DNA of 64,000 nt from Streptococcus salivarius (GCF_000785515.1 NZ_CP009913.1:1454001-1518000), one strand, 5' to 3'; counted from the first letter of the stretch, positions 1 to 8,115 are shown. Made by a program: numbers and translations. The notes: generated by a model from the sequence alone, not told the origin.

Positions 1-1552
1 AACGATTGATGGTAAGCTATACCACTTAGAGCCTAGCATAAATAGAACTTACAAGCATGGTGGAAGAAGTTATACCGCTACCGTCAGGGAAGAAGTAGAC
101 ATTATTGACCACGGAGTACGAACAAAGACCGATAAGATTAAACGTATTATTGGTGATGATTTTAGTAATCTATACTATCTTGATGAAAACAATGATTTTT
201 ACATCGGACATCTACTTCCAGAAAACACAGATTTAACTAAAATTGAAGAAACTGTAATTCAAAGTGATAATAAATTCTATGCTTTCAATAGAACAAGTTC
301 GCTTTCCGAAACTTCCCCTCTCACAGTTTCCAAAACCTTAGTTTACAATAAAAAAGCCTACCTCATTGATGATAAAGGAGTAGCGACCGAAACTAAACTA
401 ACAAATCGTTTCGAACACGATGATGCATGGAATTGGTACTACTTTGATAACGAGGGAAAAGCTGTCACAGGACTCCATTCAATAGATAATGTCACTCTAT
501 ACTTTGATAAAGAGGGCAAACAAGCTAAGGGAAGACTTGTCGAAATTGACGGTCAAACACATTATTTCGATAGAGACAGCGGAGCAATGTGGACTAACCG
601 AACACTTGAACTTAATGGTATTCGTTATGTCATTGACCAAAATGGTTATGTAACTATGAATAAACCTGGACAATTTATTCAAGATAGAGATGGTGATTGG
701 GCTTATATTAAAGAAAATGGACAGTTAGCCACTGGACTTCAAATTATTAATCATCAAAAATACTACTTTGATCCAACTGGAAAACAAGCCAAAGGAAAAC
801 GACTTCTGCTTGATGGAAAGTACTATTTCTTCGATAACGATACTGGTGCTATGTTCGTAAATAAATTCCATGAAACAGGCGATTACTTTTCTAAAAAATA
901 TACTTATTTTGGCGAGGATGGAAGCCAGATATTTGGTTGGGCAACTATTGAAGGTAAACGTGTTTATTTTAAAGAAGATGGCTACCAAGTTCGAAATGAT
1001 AGACACAAGATAGGTGATTTCGATTATTTCTTCAAAAAAGACGGTAGTATGCTTTCTAATGATATTGACGGCAACTACAAATACTATTATGCTGATAAGG
1101 ACGGTCATCTACAGTTCGGGTGGGTTAATCACAATAATGAAACCTACTACATTAGCCCACCATGGGGAGCTGAAAACCGAACATATCTACAAAATATCAA
1201 TGAAAAGACCTATCTTTTGGGTCCTAAAGGACGACTTCTAAGGAATACAGCTACAGACACCTCGACCTCTTGGAATGGTTTCTGTATCTCTGATGAAAAT
1301 GGAGTTGTAAAAACAGGTGTCATTCGGTTAGAAGATAATAGACTTTATTATTTCAACCCTGAAATTTATATGACTACTCCTTTTAGTGGCGAATGGGCAG
1401 AGTTTGATGGTAAACTTTATCATTTTGAAAAGCCGATATCAGTTAGTCCAGAGTCAAAAGGTTCTCCAATTACCACTAACACTACGCTTGAAAAAGATGG
1501 AAAAACCTATATTATTGACGAAAATGGCGTAGCTACAGAGAAAAAGGATTAA
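1..1552 (+). CDS. Glucan-binding-repeat protein, 3' part (GBR1)
   Basis: The frame is open from base 2 to the stop at 1550-1552, so the start lies left of the window; about 516 residues are visible. They consist of YG-type repeats (WYYFDxxGKxxTGxxxIDxxxxYFDxxGKQAKG) with no other domain, sortase motif or transmembrane segment. The order of segments (GQLATG, then KGKRxLxDGKYY, then FGW, then HRVYFKEDG-like, ending ITTNxTLEKDGKTYxIDENGVAT) matches the protein at 37065-39872 closely, so the two are paralogues. By family analogy it is a secreted protein that binds alpha-glucan non-covalently. The ligand is inferred from the repeats and from the nearby glucosyltransferases. An intrinsic terminator follows 60 bp downstream. 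Confidence 0.85.
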   Translation, partial: TIDGKLYHLEPSINRTYKHGGRSYTATVREEVDIIDHGVRTKTDKIKRIIGDDFSNLYYLDENNDFYIGHLLPENTDLTKIEETVIQSDNKFYAFNRTSSLSETSPLTVSKTLVYNKKAYLIDDKGVATETKLTNRFEHDDAWNWYYFDNEGKAVTGLHSIDNVTLYFDKEGKQAKGRLVEIDGQTHYFDRDSGAMWTNRTLELNGIRYVIDQNGYVTMNKPGQFIQDRDGDWAYIKENGQLATGLQIINHQKYYFDPTGKQAKGKRLLLDGKYYFFDNDTGAMFVNKFHETGDYFSKKYTYFGEDGSQIFGWATIEGKRVYFKEDGYQVRNDRHKIGDFDYFFKKDGSMLSNDIDGNYKYYYADKDGHLQFGWVNHNNETYYISPPWGAENRTYLQNINEKTYLLGPKGRLLRNTATDTSTSWNGFCISDENGVVKTGVIRLEDNRLYYFNPEIYMTTPFSGEWAEFDGKLYHFEKPISVSPESKGSPITTNTTLEKDGKTYIIDENGVATEKKD

Positions 1553-1610
1553 TATCAAACTAACAACTGTAAGTATTTGAAAAATACCTCATTTTTGCCA
1601 AAATGTATTC

Positions 1611-1648
1611 AAAAACACCAGAAATCATTTTTTCTGGTGTTTTCTTTT
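1611..1648 (+). terminator. Intrinsic terminator after GBR1
   Basis: A 13-bp stem, AAAACACCAGAAA pairing with TTTCTGGTGTTTT across a 6-nt loop, is followed by CTTTTTG. It lies just downstream of the GBR1 stop. Confidence 0.85.
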
Positions 1649-1696
1649 TGTTTTCTAAAACCTAGTAAGGCTACCGGCAAAATCTCTATCATCAAT

Positions 1697-2111
1697 CTAC
1701 TTCAAGTCAAAATATTTCTTGACATCTTTAGCATAGCCATACTGTTGATTTAAAGTCTCTAATAAGGCTTTGTTATAATCTGGATAATTGTCATTCCTCA
1801 CCATCACCCTCATACAAACATGCCACCAAGCGTTCAAAGGGCTCTATATACTCCCAGTACTCTAAAGGGAGATTGGAAATCTTACTTAGATCATTATCAT
1901 CAAAATGATACACAAGATGGCGTAGTATTTGATTTTCAATATAATGGATATCTCTCAATTGCTCGAAACTGATTGTATCCAGTTCTATGATGTAGTGACA
2001 CAAATCATCAAGTGCCTTTACGTCAAATTTTTTCTCCTCGTGTAGGAAGTAGAGAAAGCTCTGATTCTCACCTCTTTTATTATCTTCTATCAGATTCCTT
2101 TTATGCATCAT
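1697..2111 (-). pseudogene. Small unknown protein gene, possibly frameshifted near 1797
   Basis: A 106-codon frame (1791-2111) starts MMHKRN behind AAAGGA and ends in GDGEE-stop. It is acidic and soluble, and I do not recognise the family. Directly after, one frame over, the strand continues as protein-like sequence of about 33 residues (RNDNYPDYNKALLETLNQQY... ending YFDLK) to a stop at 1697-1699. This suggests that a single-base indel near 1790-1800 truncated a gene of about 138 codons. The alternative is that the 106-residue protein is complete and the tail is chance. Confidence 0.45.
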
Positions 2112-2245
2112 TCTTGAATCCTTTCCTTAATAGCACCATTATAACACTAGAAAATGATTCCCCAAAGCTACAACATAAAAAGAGAATCTGGGATGATTCC
2201 ATTCCAAATTCTCTTCTTCTTGATTAGCAAAGTAGCAGGACTTTT

Positions 2246-4261
2246 TTACCACAAACTAATGCGCTTGCTTGGTGCTAAATACATGGCGTCTCCTTCCTTA
2301 ATCTGAGGATAGGCCTCATAAAACTCAGGAAGGTTTTTAAGTTGTTGGTTAACACGCAACTCATTTGGTGCGTGGACGTCTTGCACCATGGTATATTTAT
2401 TGTACTGCAGGCTAGCCTTTTGTTTCCAGATATTTGCGTAGTTTTCAAAGTAGTCCTTAAGATTAGGTTTTGTCACATCTGTTTTGAGCACTTGGAGTGT
2501 AGATGATAGACCTCCAGCATCTGCAACATTCTCAGTAACTGTGAGTTTTCCATTTACCTTAGTCCCGTAAATTTCTAAACCATTCCACTGGTCTTCAAAG
2601 GCTTTGATTCTCTTGTCGAAAGCTTTAGTATCTGCTTTTGTCCACCAGTTATGCATGTCGCCATTCTCATCATAATCGGCACCATTGGAGTCAAAGGCAT
2701 GGGTAATTTCATGTCCAATCACGACACCGATACCACCATAGTTCTTTTCAACACTTTGGTTCTTGTCGTAAAACGGAGCTTGCAAAATACCAGCTGGGAA
2801 GTTGATACTGTTACTTTCTGGGTTGTAATAAGCATTGATATCAAAAGCAGAACCAGACCATTTATTCTTATCAATAGGATCATCAAAATGATCAATGGTA
2901 TAACGTTTTCCGAACTGGGCAATGTCTTCTGACAATTCAAAGAAGGACTTGTTAGGGTCAAGATGTAGTTCCTTAGTACCAGGATCGACATCTTCCTGAT
3001 AACCTACGAAAACCTTCATTTTATCCAACTTTTCGATGGCCTTGTTGCGTGTATCTTCCGTCAACCAATCATTCTGTTGGAGACGGCCACGATAGACATT
3101 TTTGATTTTATCAATCATACCTGTCACATCAGTCTTGGCTTCTTCACCAAAGTATTTACGTCCATAATAGACACTCATGACATCGCTAAACAGATTGACA
3201 CTCATCTCATAGACTGTATCTTCTTTAGAAAGTGGCTTTTGTGTGCCCATAATAGCCATGCTAATCGATGCAAAATTCAAACGGTAATCTTCTGTCAAAG
3301 AATTTGACGCTGCCATAGCTTCTTGCACTAATATCCATGATTTTATTTTAGAAAAATTGTCCTGATTAACGATCTTACTATAGTTCTCAAAATACTTGGT
3401 ATTAGGGACGTTGATGGTTTCTAAATCACGTCCCATAATGCCTTTAATGACATCATATAATTTGAAGGAACCCGAGTAGGCATTAATCTCTTCTGCTGTT
3501 TTAGGGTGAACCAAATTCTTACTTTCAGACATCTCTTCGTTACTGAGACTGTACTTAGCAATGATTTCGTCGAACTCCAGTGCTTCTTTGACAATCCGTT
3601 TACTATTTTTTTCGCTATATCCAAGCATTTCCAAGGCTTTTTGCGTGGCTGTTTCAATTGGAGTCAAATATTGTTTCTTGCTGGCCTCATCTTTATAAAT
3701 AGACACATCTGGCAATAAGATACTTGGGGGACTCAATTGGATTTGTTTTTGGCTGGTATTCTCTGCGTTAGTTCCTACGTCATAACCAAATGGAAGAGGA
3801 ATCCCTTTATCAGTCAAGCTAGCAGATTTACTGGCCAAATCATTTACATCCTTGATATCCTCAATCTCTTTTAGATAAGGTTTGAGAGGTTCAAGGCCAT
3901 CTTTCTCACGTTGCTTGTAATCACTAGCAGCCTTGTAGAAGGTGATAAACTCAGACATCCCCGTAATATCTGACGTCTCCTTACCCTCCCCTAAATTTTT
4001 GATATCCTTCTTAAGCTTTCCTTTGATATCTTCCCCTAAAGTATAAAAATTATCAATGCTTGGAGAATCAGCGGGAATTTTGGCTTTTAGGAGCCAGTCC
4101 TTGTTAACAGCTTGATAAAAATTAGAAGCTACCGTAGCATTCTTATCAATTGGCGTTTCTTGCGGAACAAAGGTTTTATAAGCCCAAAAACCGCCTCCAG
4201 CAAGAGCTAAGGCCAAAGCTCCCGTTATGGAGCCAAGAATAATTTTCTTACGCTTTTTCAT
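2246..4261 (-). CDS. pepO: M13-family zinc endopeptidase PepO
   Basis: Neprilysin-like oligopeptidase, 671 residues. The N-terminus MKKRKKIILG followed by an Ala/Gly/Leu-rich stretch to about residue 32 looks like a signal anchor, so the enzyme is probably exported and membrane-tethered. Zinc ligands are visible: HEITH at 517-521 (His517, catalytic Glu518, His521), and ENVADAGG from 577 supplies the third ligand Glu577. The substrate-binding NAYYNP and NFPAGILQ motifs lie just upstream. In other streptococci PepO cleaves peptides and binds host proteins. The start has AGGAG 5 nt upstream. The start region (AGGAG-TA-TTATGAAAAAG) is strikingly complementary to the small RNAs found between the GBR genes, so post-transcriptional control is plausible. 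A terminator hairpin lies beyond its 3' side only at a distance. Confidence 0.95.
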   Translation of the reverse strand: MKKRKKIILGSITGALALALAGGGFWAYKTFVPQETPIDKNATVASNFYQAVNKDWLLKAKIPADSPSIDNFYTLGEDIKGKLKKDIKNLGEGKETSDITGMSEFITFYKAASDYKQREKDGLEPLKPYLKEIEDIKDVNDLASKSASLTDKGIPLPFGYDVGTNAENTSQKQIQLSPPSILLPDVSIYKDEASKKQYLTPIETATQKALEMLGYSEKNSKRIVKEALEFDEIIAKYSLSNEEMSESKNLVHPKTAEEINAYSGSFKLYDVIKGIMGRDLETINVPNTKYFENYSKIVNQDNFSKIKSWILVQEAMAASNSLTEDYRLNFASISMAIMGTQKPLSKEDTVYEMSVNLFSDVMSVYYGRKYFGEEAKTDVTGMIDKIKNVYRGRLQQNDWLTEDTRNKAIEKLDKMKVFVGYQEDVDPGTKELHLDPNKSFFELSEDIAQFGKRYTIDHFDDPIDKNKWSGSAFDINAYYNPESNSINFPAGILQAPFYDKNQSVEKNYGGIGVVIGHEITHAFDSNGADYDENGDMHNWWTKADTKAFDKRIKAFEDQWNGLEIYGTKVNGKLTVTENVADAGGLSSTLQVLKTDVTKPNLKDYFENYANIWKQKASLQYNKYTMVQDVHAPNELRVNQQLKNLPEFYEAYPQIKEGDAMYLAPSKRISLW

Positions 4262-4342
4262 AAATACTCCTCATAAAATTAAATTAATATATTTGTATTA
4301 TATCATTAGAACACTTATTTTAGCAAGCTGTTTTTGGGAGAC

Positions 4343-4370
4343 AAAAAGAAGTAATCAGACGATTACTTCT
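4343..4370 (-). terminator. Intrinsic terminator hairpin next to the sdpI relic
   Basis: On the minus strand AGAAGTAATC-GTCT-GATTACTTCT is followed by TTTTG. The same hairpin stands behind the intact SdpI-like gene at 6283-6306, so it was carried along with the 3' relic at 4373-4430. Confidence 0.75.
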
Positions 4371-4372
4371 CT

Positions 4373-4430
4373 TTATTTTCTTAAATAGCGAAAATTAGGT
4401 ATTATGACACTCAAGATAAGAACAATAAAA
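4373..4430 (-). pseudogene. Relic of the 3' end of an SdpI/DUF1648 gene
   Basis: The minus strand encodes FIVLILSVIIPNFRYLRK-stop, almost the same as the last residues of the intact gene at 6309-6896 (VVLILSILLPNFRYLRN-stop). The homology continues through the terminator hairpin. Nothing upstream of 4430 matches: an unrelated terminator for the immunity gene starts there. This is a truncated duplicate left by deletion or recombination. Confidence 0.75.
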
Positions 4431-4476
4431 GCTCAACTAAACCCAACTTAGCAGGTTGAATTCAGTTGAGCTTTTT
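4426..4476 (-). terminator. Terminator of the immunity gene
   Basis: AAAAGCTCAACT (4427-4438) pairs with AGTTGAGCTTTT (4464-4475), with a smaller CAACTT/GGTTG pairing inside. T-runs on both sides would let it work in either direction. It ends the minus-strand immunity gene. Confidence 0.75.
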
Positions 4477-4508
4477 GGTCATTTTACTAATCATCACAAG
4501 CAGATAAA

Positions 4509-4838
4509 TCATTTAAAAGACAAACTGCCGAGTGATGTTAATCCTCTTGCTAGATTAATGTTACGCTCTGATTTTTCTTGGAATTCTGTGAGAGTCTTAC
4601 TCAAGTCACTCACTCCAGAACTCAGTGATTTCCCTTTAGAAAGATTGCTGACTGCTAGAACTTGAATAGCTCTCCTTAATTCTGCAAGAAGTTCGTCATT
4701 ATCCTTCTTCCCAACTTCTATTTCATTTTTAAACGTTACGAGCAACTCTCTCTCATTTTCAGTTGTTTCTGGATTTATAATAAGATTATAGATATTGTTT
4801 AAGATATCCGTAATTTGGTTGTTGTTACTTTTTGTCAT
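4509..4838 (-). CDS. Bacteriocin immunity protein (enterocin A immunity-like)
   Basis: A 109-residue soluble, helix-rich protein. The pattern ILNNIYNLIINPET...ERELLVTFKNEIE...LLAELRRAIQVLAVSNLSKGKSLS matches the four-helix EntA-immunity family, which protects against class IIa or related bacteriocins, usually by acting on the mannose-PTS receptor from the cytosol. The start has AGGAGG 7 nt upstream. No bacteriocin precursor gene is recognisable beside it, so it may be an orphan immunity gene. Promoter at 4952-4980. A 28-codon frame overlaps the start by ATGA. Confidence 0.7.
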   Translation of the reverse strand: MTKSNNNQITDILNNIYNLIINPETTENERELLVTFKNEIEVGKKDNDELLAELRRAIQVLAVSNLSKGKSLSSGVSDLSKTLTEFQEKSERNINLARGLTSLGSLSFK

Positions 4839-4921
4839 CTAGATTTCCTCCTATAACCTGTAGCAAGATTAGGTCGAGCAAGTGAATTAAATTGGTTAAT
4901 TGTTTGTGTTGTAATGAGCAA
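4835..4921 (-). CDS. Possible 28-codon leader peptide overlapping the immunity gene
   Basis: A TTG-initiated frame (MLITTQTINQFNSLARPNLA... ending RRKSR) lies between the promoter and the immunity gene. Its stop overlaps the immunity start as ATGA, the usual arrangement for translational coupling. The AGAGG upstream is too close for a good ribosome site. It may be a leader peptide, the remnant of a longer gene, or chance. No function is assigned. Confidence 0.2.
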   Translation of the reverse strand: MLITTQTINQFNSLARPNLATGYRRKSR

Positions 4922-4951
4922 CGACCTCTTTCAATAGTTCGCTGTGACATC

Positions 4952-4980
4952 ATTATACACATCTAACATAGCAAATTCAA
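4952..4980 (-). promoter_or_regulatory. Promoter of the immunity gene
   Basis: On the minus strand TTGAAT, a 17-bp spacer ending in TGTG, then TATAAT. Transcription should start near 4945, about 105 nt before the immunity start codon. Confidence 0.7.
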
Positions 4981-5169
4981 GAATAATAATATCCTTCTGC
5001 CACAAATGGTCCAAATTTAGCACAAACAGATAAAAAGAAGTAAGCACTTCGAGCGGTTATTTTTCTATTGCTTTATTGACACAAAATCGTATGTCTAACG
5101 CTATTCCTTATATTTTTCTATCATTCTTTATGATACAATAGCATCAATTTATTTCTAGGAGGATAATAT

Positions 5170-6207
5170 ATGGCTTCTACTATTGGTATTGTAAGTTTAT
5201 CTAGTGGGGTTATCGGAGAGGACTTTGTCAAGCACGAAGTGGACTTGGGGGTCCAACGACTCAAAGACCTGGGACTCAATCCTATTTTTTTACCTCATTC
5301 ACTAAAAGGCTTAGACTTTATCAAAGAACATCCCGAAGCTCGTGCGGAGGATTTGATTCAGTCATTTTCTGATGATAGTATCGATATGATCCTATGCGCC
5401 ATCGGTGGAAACGATACCTATCGCTTGCTACCTTATCTTTTTGAAAATGACCAACTACAAAAGGTTATCAAACAAAAGATTTTTCTTGGCTTCTCGGATA
5501 CGACCATGAACCATCTCATGTTGCAAAAACTAGGAATCAAGACTTTTTACGGCCAATCATTTCTAGCAGACATTTGTGAGTTAGACAAAGAAATGTTGCC
5601 ATATAGCCGCCACTACTTTAAAGAATTAATTGAGACTGGTAGAATCTCAGAAATCCACCCTAGTAACGTTTGGTATGAGGAACGGACTGATTATAGTCCC
5701 AAAGCCTTGGGAACACCTCGTGTCAGCCATGCAAATACAGGTTTTGACTTGTTACAAGGCAATGCTCAGTTTGAGGGAGAAATCCTCGGTGGTTGCCTCG
5801 AGTCTCTCTATGATATTTTTGACAACTCTCTACACGCAGATAGCACAGACCTCTGCCAAAGATACAAACTTTTCCCTGACTTGTCAGACTGGGAAGGAAA
5901 AATCCTCTTGCTAGAAACAAGCGAAGAAAAGCCTAAGCCTGAAGACTTCAAAAAGATGTTGCGAACTTTAAAGGACACGGGCATATTCGCGGTCATCAGT
6001 GGACTCTTGGTCGGAAAACCTATGGATGAAACCTTCTATGACGACTATAAAGAAGCACTATTGGATATCATTGATAGCAATATCCCGATTGTCTATAATC
6101 TGAATGTCGGCCATGCCACACCAAGAGCGATTGTTCCCTTTGGAGTCCACGCGTATGTAGATGCAACGGAGCAAGTCATTCGCTTTGACTATCACAAAGA
6201 AAGCTGA
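5170..6207 (+). CDS. LD-carboxypeptidase / MccF-like serine peptidase (S66)
   Basis: A 345-residue cytosolic protein with no signal peptide. The S66 family hallmarks are visible: GGNDTYRLLPYL (79-90), the nucleophile elbow GFSD with Ser109, LLLE with Glu249, and NVGHATPR with His315. The Glu-His spacing of 66 fits the family's Ser-Glu-His triad. S66 enzymes trim the L-Lys-D-Ala bond of recycled muropeptides (LdcA) or cleave microcin C-like nucleotide-peptides (MccF). The length is closer to MccF, so self-immunity or detoxification is possible. AGGAGG lies 7 nt before the ATG. The gene stands alone with its own terminator. Confidence 0.85.
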   Translation: MASTIGIVSLSSGVIGEDFVKHEVDLGVQRLKDLGLNPIFLPHSLKGLDFIKEHPEARAEDLIQSFSDDSIDMILCAIGGNDTYRLLPYLFENDQLQKVIKQKIFLGFSDTTMNHLMLQKLGIKTFYGQSFLADICELDKEMLPYSRHYFKELIETGRISEIHPSNVWYEERTDYSPKALGTPRVSHANTGFDLLQGNAQFEGEILGGCLESLYDIFDNSLHADSTDLCQRYKLFPDLSDWEGKILLLETSEEKPKPEDFKKMLRTLKDTGIFAVISGLLVGKPMDETFYDDYKEALLDIIDSNIPIVYNLNVGHATPRAIVPFGVHAYVDATEQVIRFDYHKES

Positions 6208-6235
6208 GATGAATTTCTCAGTACAGATTGAAGAT

Positions 6236-6273
6236 AAAGTCCTTGGAACACAAGTTTCCAAGGACTTTGTTTT
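6236..6273 (+). terminator. Terminator of the S66 peptidase gene
   Basis: AAAGTCCTTGGAA pairs with TTTCCAAGGACTTT and is followed by GTTTTC. It is 29 bp after the stop. Confidence 0.85.
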
Positions 6274-6282
6274 CAATCTGAA

Positions 6283-6306
6283 AGAAGTAATCAGACGATT
6301 ACTTCT
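6283..6306 (-). terminator. Terminator of the sdpI-like gene
   Basis: On the minus strand AGAAGTAATC-GTCT-GATTACTTCT is followed by TTC. It is a copy of the hairpin at 4343-4370. Confidence 0.65.
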
Positions 6307-6308
6307 CT

Positions 6309-6896
6309 TTAATTTCTTAAATAGCGAAAATTGGGTAACAAGATACTCAAGATTAGAACTACAAAAACACCTAAAATAATAATTGTAGTATAGGGGTTAA
6401 AGCATAGGCTGATTAACAAGGCAAGACTCATTGCAACCATTAGGTAACCTAACTTTCTCGCTACTGAGTTACTGCTCTCACTGTGATTTTTAGTAGCTAG
6501 ACCAATACTTTTAGGAAGATAATTTCCGATTACTAGAAAAATGAGTGCCACTAACCAAATGACAGTCAATCGAACTTGGACATGTCCGCCCATGGCAACA
6601 GTCAATACGAGACCTTGAATGATAACTGCAGAAATCGGAATAAGCCATAACATAAACTCTTTTAAGAATGAAATGGTTATTTGTTTAAAATATGAAAATA
6701 AGAGATTATAAATGGCAAGAGCAATAAAAGGAAGGACAACTATTGCTAGATTGCGATTCATAAAACCATTGGCTTGTTCTTCCACATTAAAGTGGATAGC
6801 CACCCGATTTGGGAGTTGCTGGTAAAGGGTTAAGCCGACAATAACCGGTGTGAGTATTACTAGATTGCCAATGACTCTTTGCATATTATTTTTCAT
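6309..6896 (-). CDS. SdpI/DUF1648-family membrane protein
   Basis: About 195 residues with roughly six hydrophobic segments. The DUF1648 signature near the N-terminus (LPNRVAIHFNVEEQANGF) and the SdpI C-terminal half ending LPNFRYLRN are visible. SdpI-type proteins give immunity to the SdpC toxin in Bacillus and work with the autorepressor SdpR. I chose ATG at 6896 because GGAGG lies 8 nt upstream; the longer TTG start at 6911 has no ribosome site. The start overlaps the end of the ArsR gene by 11 nt, indicating translational coupling. No sdpC-like toxin gene is visible here. Role as toxin immunity or envelope-stress protein is inferred. Confidence 0.8.
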   Translation of the reverse strand: MKNNMQRVIGNLVILTPVIVGLTLYQQLPNRVAIHFNVEEQANGFMNRNLAIVVLPFIALAIYNLLFSYFKQITISFLKEFMLWLIPISAVIIQGLVLTVAMGGHVQVRLTVIWLVALIFLVIGNYLPKSIGLATKNHSESSNSVARKLGYLMVAMSLALLISLCFNPYTTIIILGVFVVLILSILLPNFRYLRN

Positions 6897-7161
6897 CTTC
6901 TGTTCCTCCAAGTGACTGAATCCACGTTAAAATTTCTTCAAAAACGGTTAAGTTCAAACTATAGTAGATAAAATTCTTCTGCTTTTCTTCTTCAATAAGT
7001 CCCGCTTTTCTCAAGGTAGACAAATGATGGGAAACTGTTGCGGGAGCTAAGTCAAACTGCTGGCTGATTTCACCAGCGGACTTTGGTCCAGACTTTAGAT
7101 AGTCTAAAATTTCTCTCCTCACAGGGGCAGAGATGGCTTTTAAGGTTTCAGATAAGCCCAT
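6886..7161 (-). CDS. ArsR/SdpR-family winged-helix repressor
   Basis: A 91-residue protein with an ArsR-type winged helix: SAPVRREILDYL, then the HTH SAGEISQQFDLAPATVSHHL, then the wing LIEEEKQKNFIYYSL. No ArsR metal-binding ELCVC box is present, which fits the SdpR (non-metal) branch. It lies between the YhfC-like protease gene (overlap 14 nt) and the SdpI-like gene (overlap 11 nt), giving a three-gene operon. The two 24-bp dyads around the operon promoter are the obvious candidate operators, so autoregulation is likely. Confidence 0.85.
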   Translation of the reverse strand: MGLSETLKAISAPVRREILDYLKSGPKSAGEISQQFDLAPATVSHHLSTLRKAGLIEEEKQKNFIYYSLNLTVFEEILTWIQSLGGTEDEK

Positions 7162-7885
7162 GAGTTCCCTCCTTTCTCCAAATCCGACGTGTCAGAAGTC
7201 CAATACCTAACACATAAATAGCTAAAATAAGTTCGATTAGTAAGAGATTGCTGACTAGCCCTAGTTGATAAGCACCTGCCAAAAAATCAATGGCAGCATG
7301 GAGTATAATCGCCCAGAAATAGAATGAAAGCTTTTGCTTAGTGACTGCTAGAAAATCCCAAGCTGTAAGCAAGACTTGTAACACCAAGGCAACTAGTCTT
7401 TCAAAGAGAGACATAAGCACAGTAAATCCCGTTAATTGGTTGACCTGACTCACAAGAGTTGAAGGTAACTCACTGGCCTGCCCTGAATGGATGGCCTGCA
7501 AAACAATGATGTTAGTGAGTAAGCCCATCACTCCAAGGAAGATAAATTCACTAAGACCATGTCCAAAACCGTAGGCTACAATATCAGACGTCATCAAACT
7601 TCTTTTCTTTGCAAGTACCTTAAAAACCAAATAGCGAGTTGTTTCTTCAACAAGGCCAGCCATAAGCCCTCCATAAATAATGGTGAACCATTTAGAAGAG
7701 TGACCAAAGCTTGAAAGAACTAGGGCATTGATAGGTCCTTCAATCATCATGACAGGTAAGGCAAAACCAATCAGACCGACTAAAAAGAGCTTGATTGAAA
7801 ATTGCCATCTTTTCTTCAGAACGATAAAACTAATGACGGCGATAACCAACATGGTAAGAATTGCCATAAAAAGGAATGTTTCCAT
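7148..7885 (-). CDS. YhfC-type (glutamic) intramembrane protease
   Basis: About 245 residues with seven or eight transmembrane helices. Motifs typical of the YhfC/CPBP-like superfamily are visible: LVEETTRYLVFK, YGFGHGLSEF and ILHAAIDFL supply Glu and His residues inside helices. I chose ATG at 7885 (METFLF) because AAAGGA lies 8 nt before it; the upstream 11-codon extension lacks a ribosome site. It is the first gene of the SdpR/SdpI-like operon. The family is linked to self-immunity to peptides and to membrane proteolysis; the substrate is unknown. Confidence 0.75.
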   Translation of the reverse strand: METFLFMAILTMLVIAVISFIVLKKRWQFSIKLFLVGLIGFALPVMMIEGPINALVLSSFGHSSKWFTIIYGGLMAGLVEETTRYLVFKVLAKKRSLMTSDIVAYGFGHGLSEFIFLGVMGLLTNIIVLQAIHSGQASELPSTLVSQVNQLTGFTVLMSLFERLVALVLQVLLTAWDFLAVTKQKLSFYFWAIILHAAIDFLAGAYQLGLVSNLLLIELILAIYVLGIGLLTRRIWRKEGTHGLI

Positions 7886-7938
7886 TTGATTTATCCTTTC
7901 ATTGAAACGGAGCATCAATACGACTTAGGTCAGAATAC

Positions 7939-7962
7939 CTATTTCTATACTTTTCGAAATAG
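7939..7962. promoter_or_regulatory. Operator dyad 1 of the sdpR-like operon
   Basis: CTATTTC and CGAAATAG arms span 24 bp, just downstream of the -10 box. It has the same arm sequence and overall length as the dyad at 7994-8017. Predicted binding site of the adjacent ArsR-type repressor. Confidence 0.7.
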
Positions 7963-7991
7963 ATTCTACGCTTTTCATAGACTACTGTCAA
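7963..7991 (-). promoter_or_regulatory. Promoter of the yhfC-sdpR-sdpI-like operon
   Basis: On the minus strand TTGACA (7986-7991), a 17-bp spacer, then TAGAAT (7963-7968). It is close to consensus and bracketed by the two dyads. Confidence 0.85.
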
Positions 7992-7993
7992 TA

Positions 7994-8017
7994 CTATTTC
8001 GAAAAAAATCGAAATAG
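7994..8017. promoter_or_regulatory. Operator dyad 2 of the sdpR-like operon
   Basis: CTATTTCG and CGAAATAG are separated by 8 bp and lie just upstream of the -35 box. The centre-to-centre distance to dyad 1 is 55 bp, so the two sites flank the whole core promoter. Confidence 0.7.
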
Positions 8018-8021
8018 GGAT

Positions 8022-8050
8022 ACAAAAAAAGACCGTTTTCACGATCTTTC
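8022..8050 (-). terminator. Terminator of the first glucosyltransferase gene
   Basis: On the minus strand AAAGATCGT-GAAA-ACGGTCTTT is followed by TTTT. It has a stable GNRA loop and one G-U pair. Confidence 0.85.
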
Positions 8051-8115
8051 TTCTTGAGAATTTTCCCTCATTCTCGGCTGTGTGTTCTCTAGTCAATTAC
8101 ATGGGCTACTACTGC

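Noticed and set aside
7899..8096. 65-codon minus-strand frame upstream of the YhfC-type protease
   Set aside because: It spans the operon promoter and both dyads and has no ribosome site.
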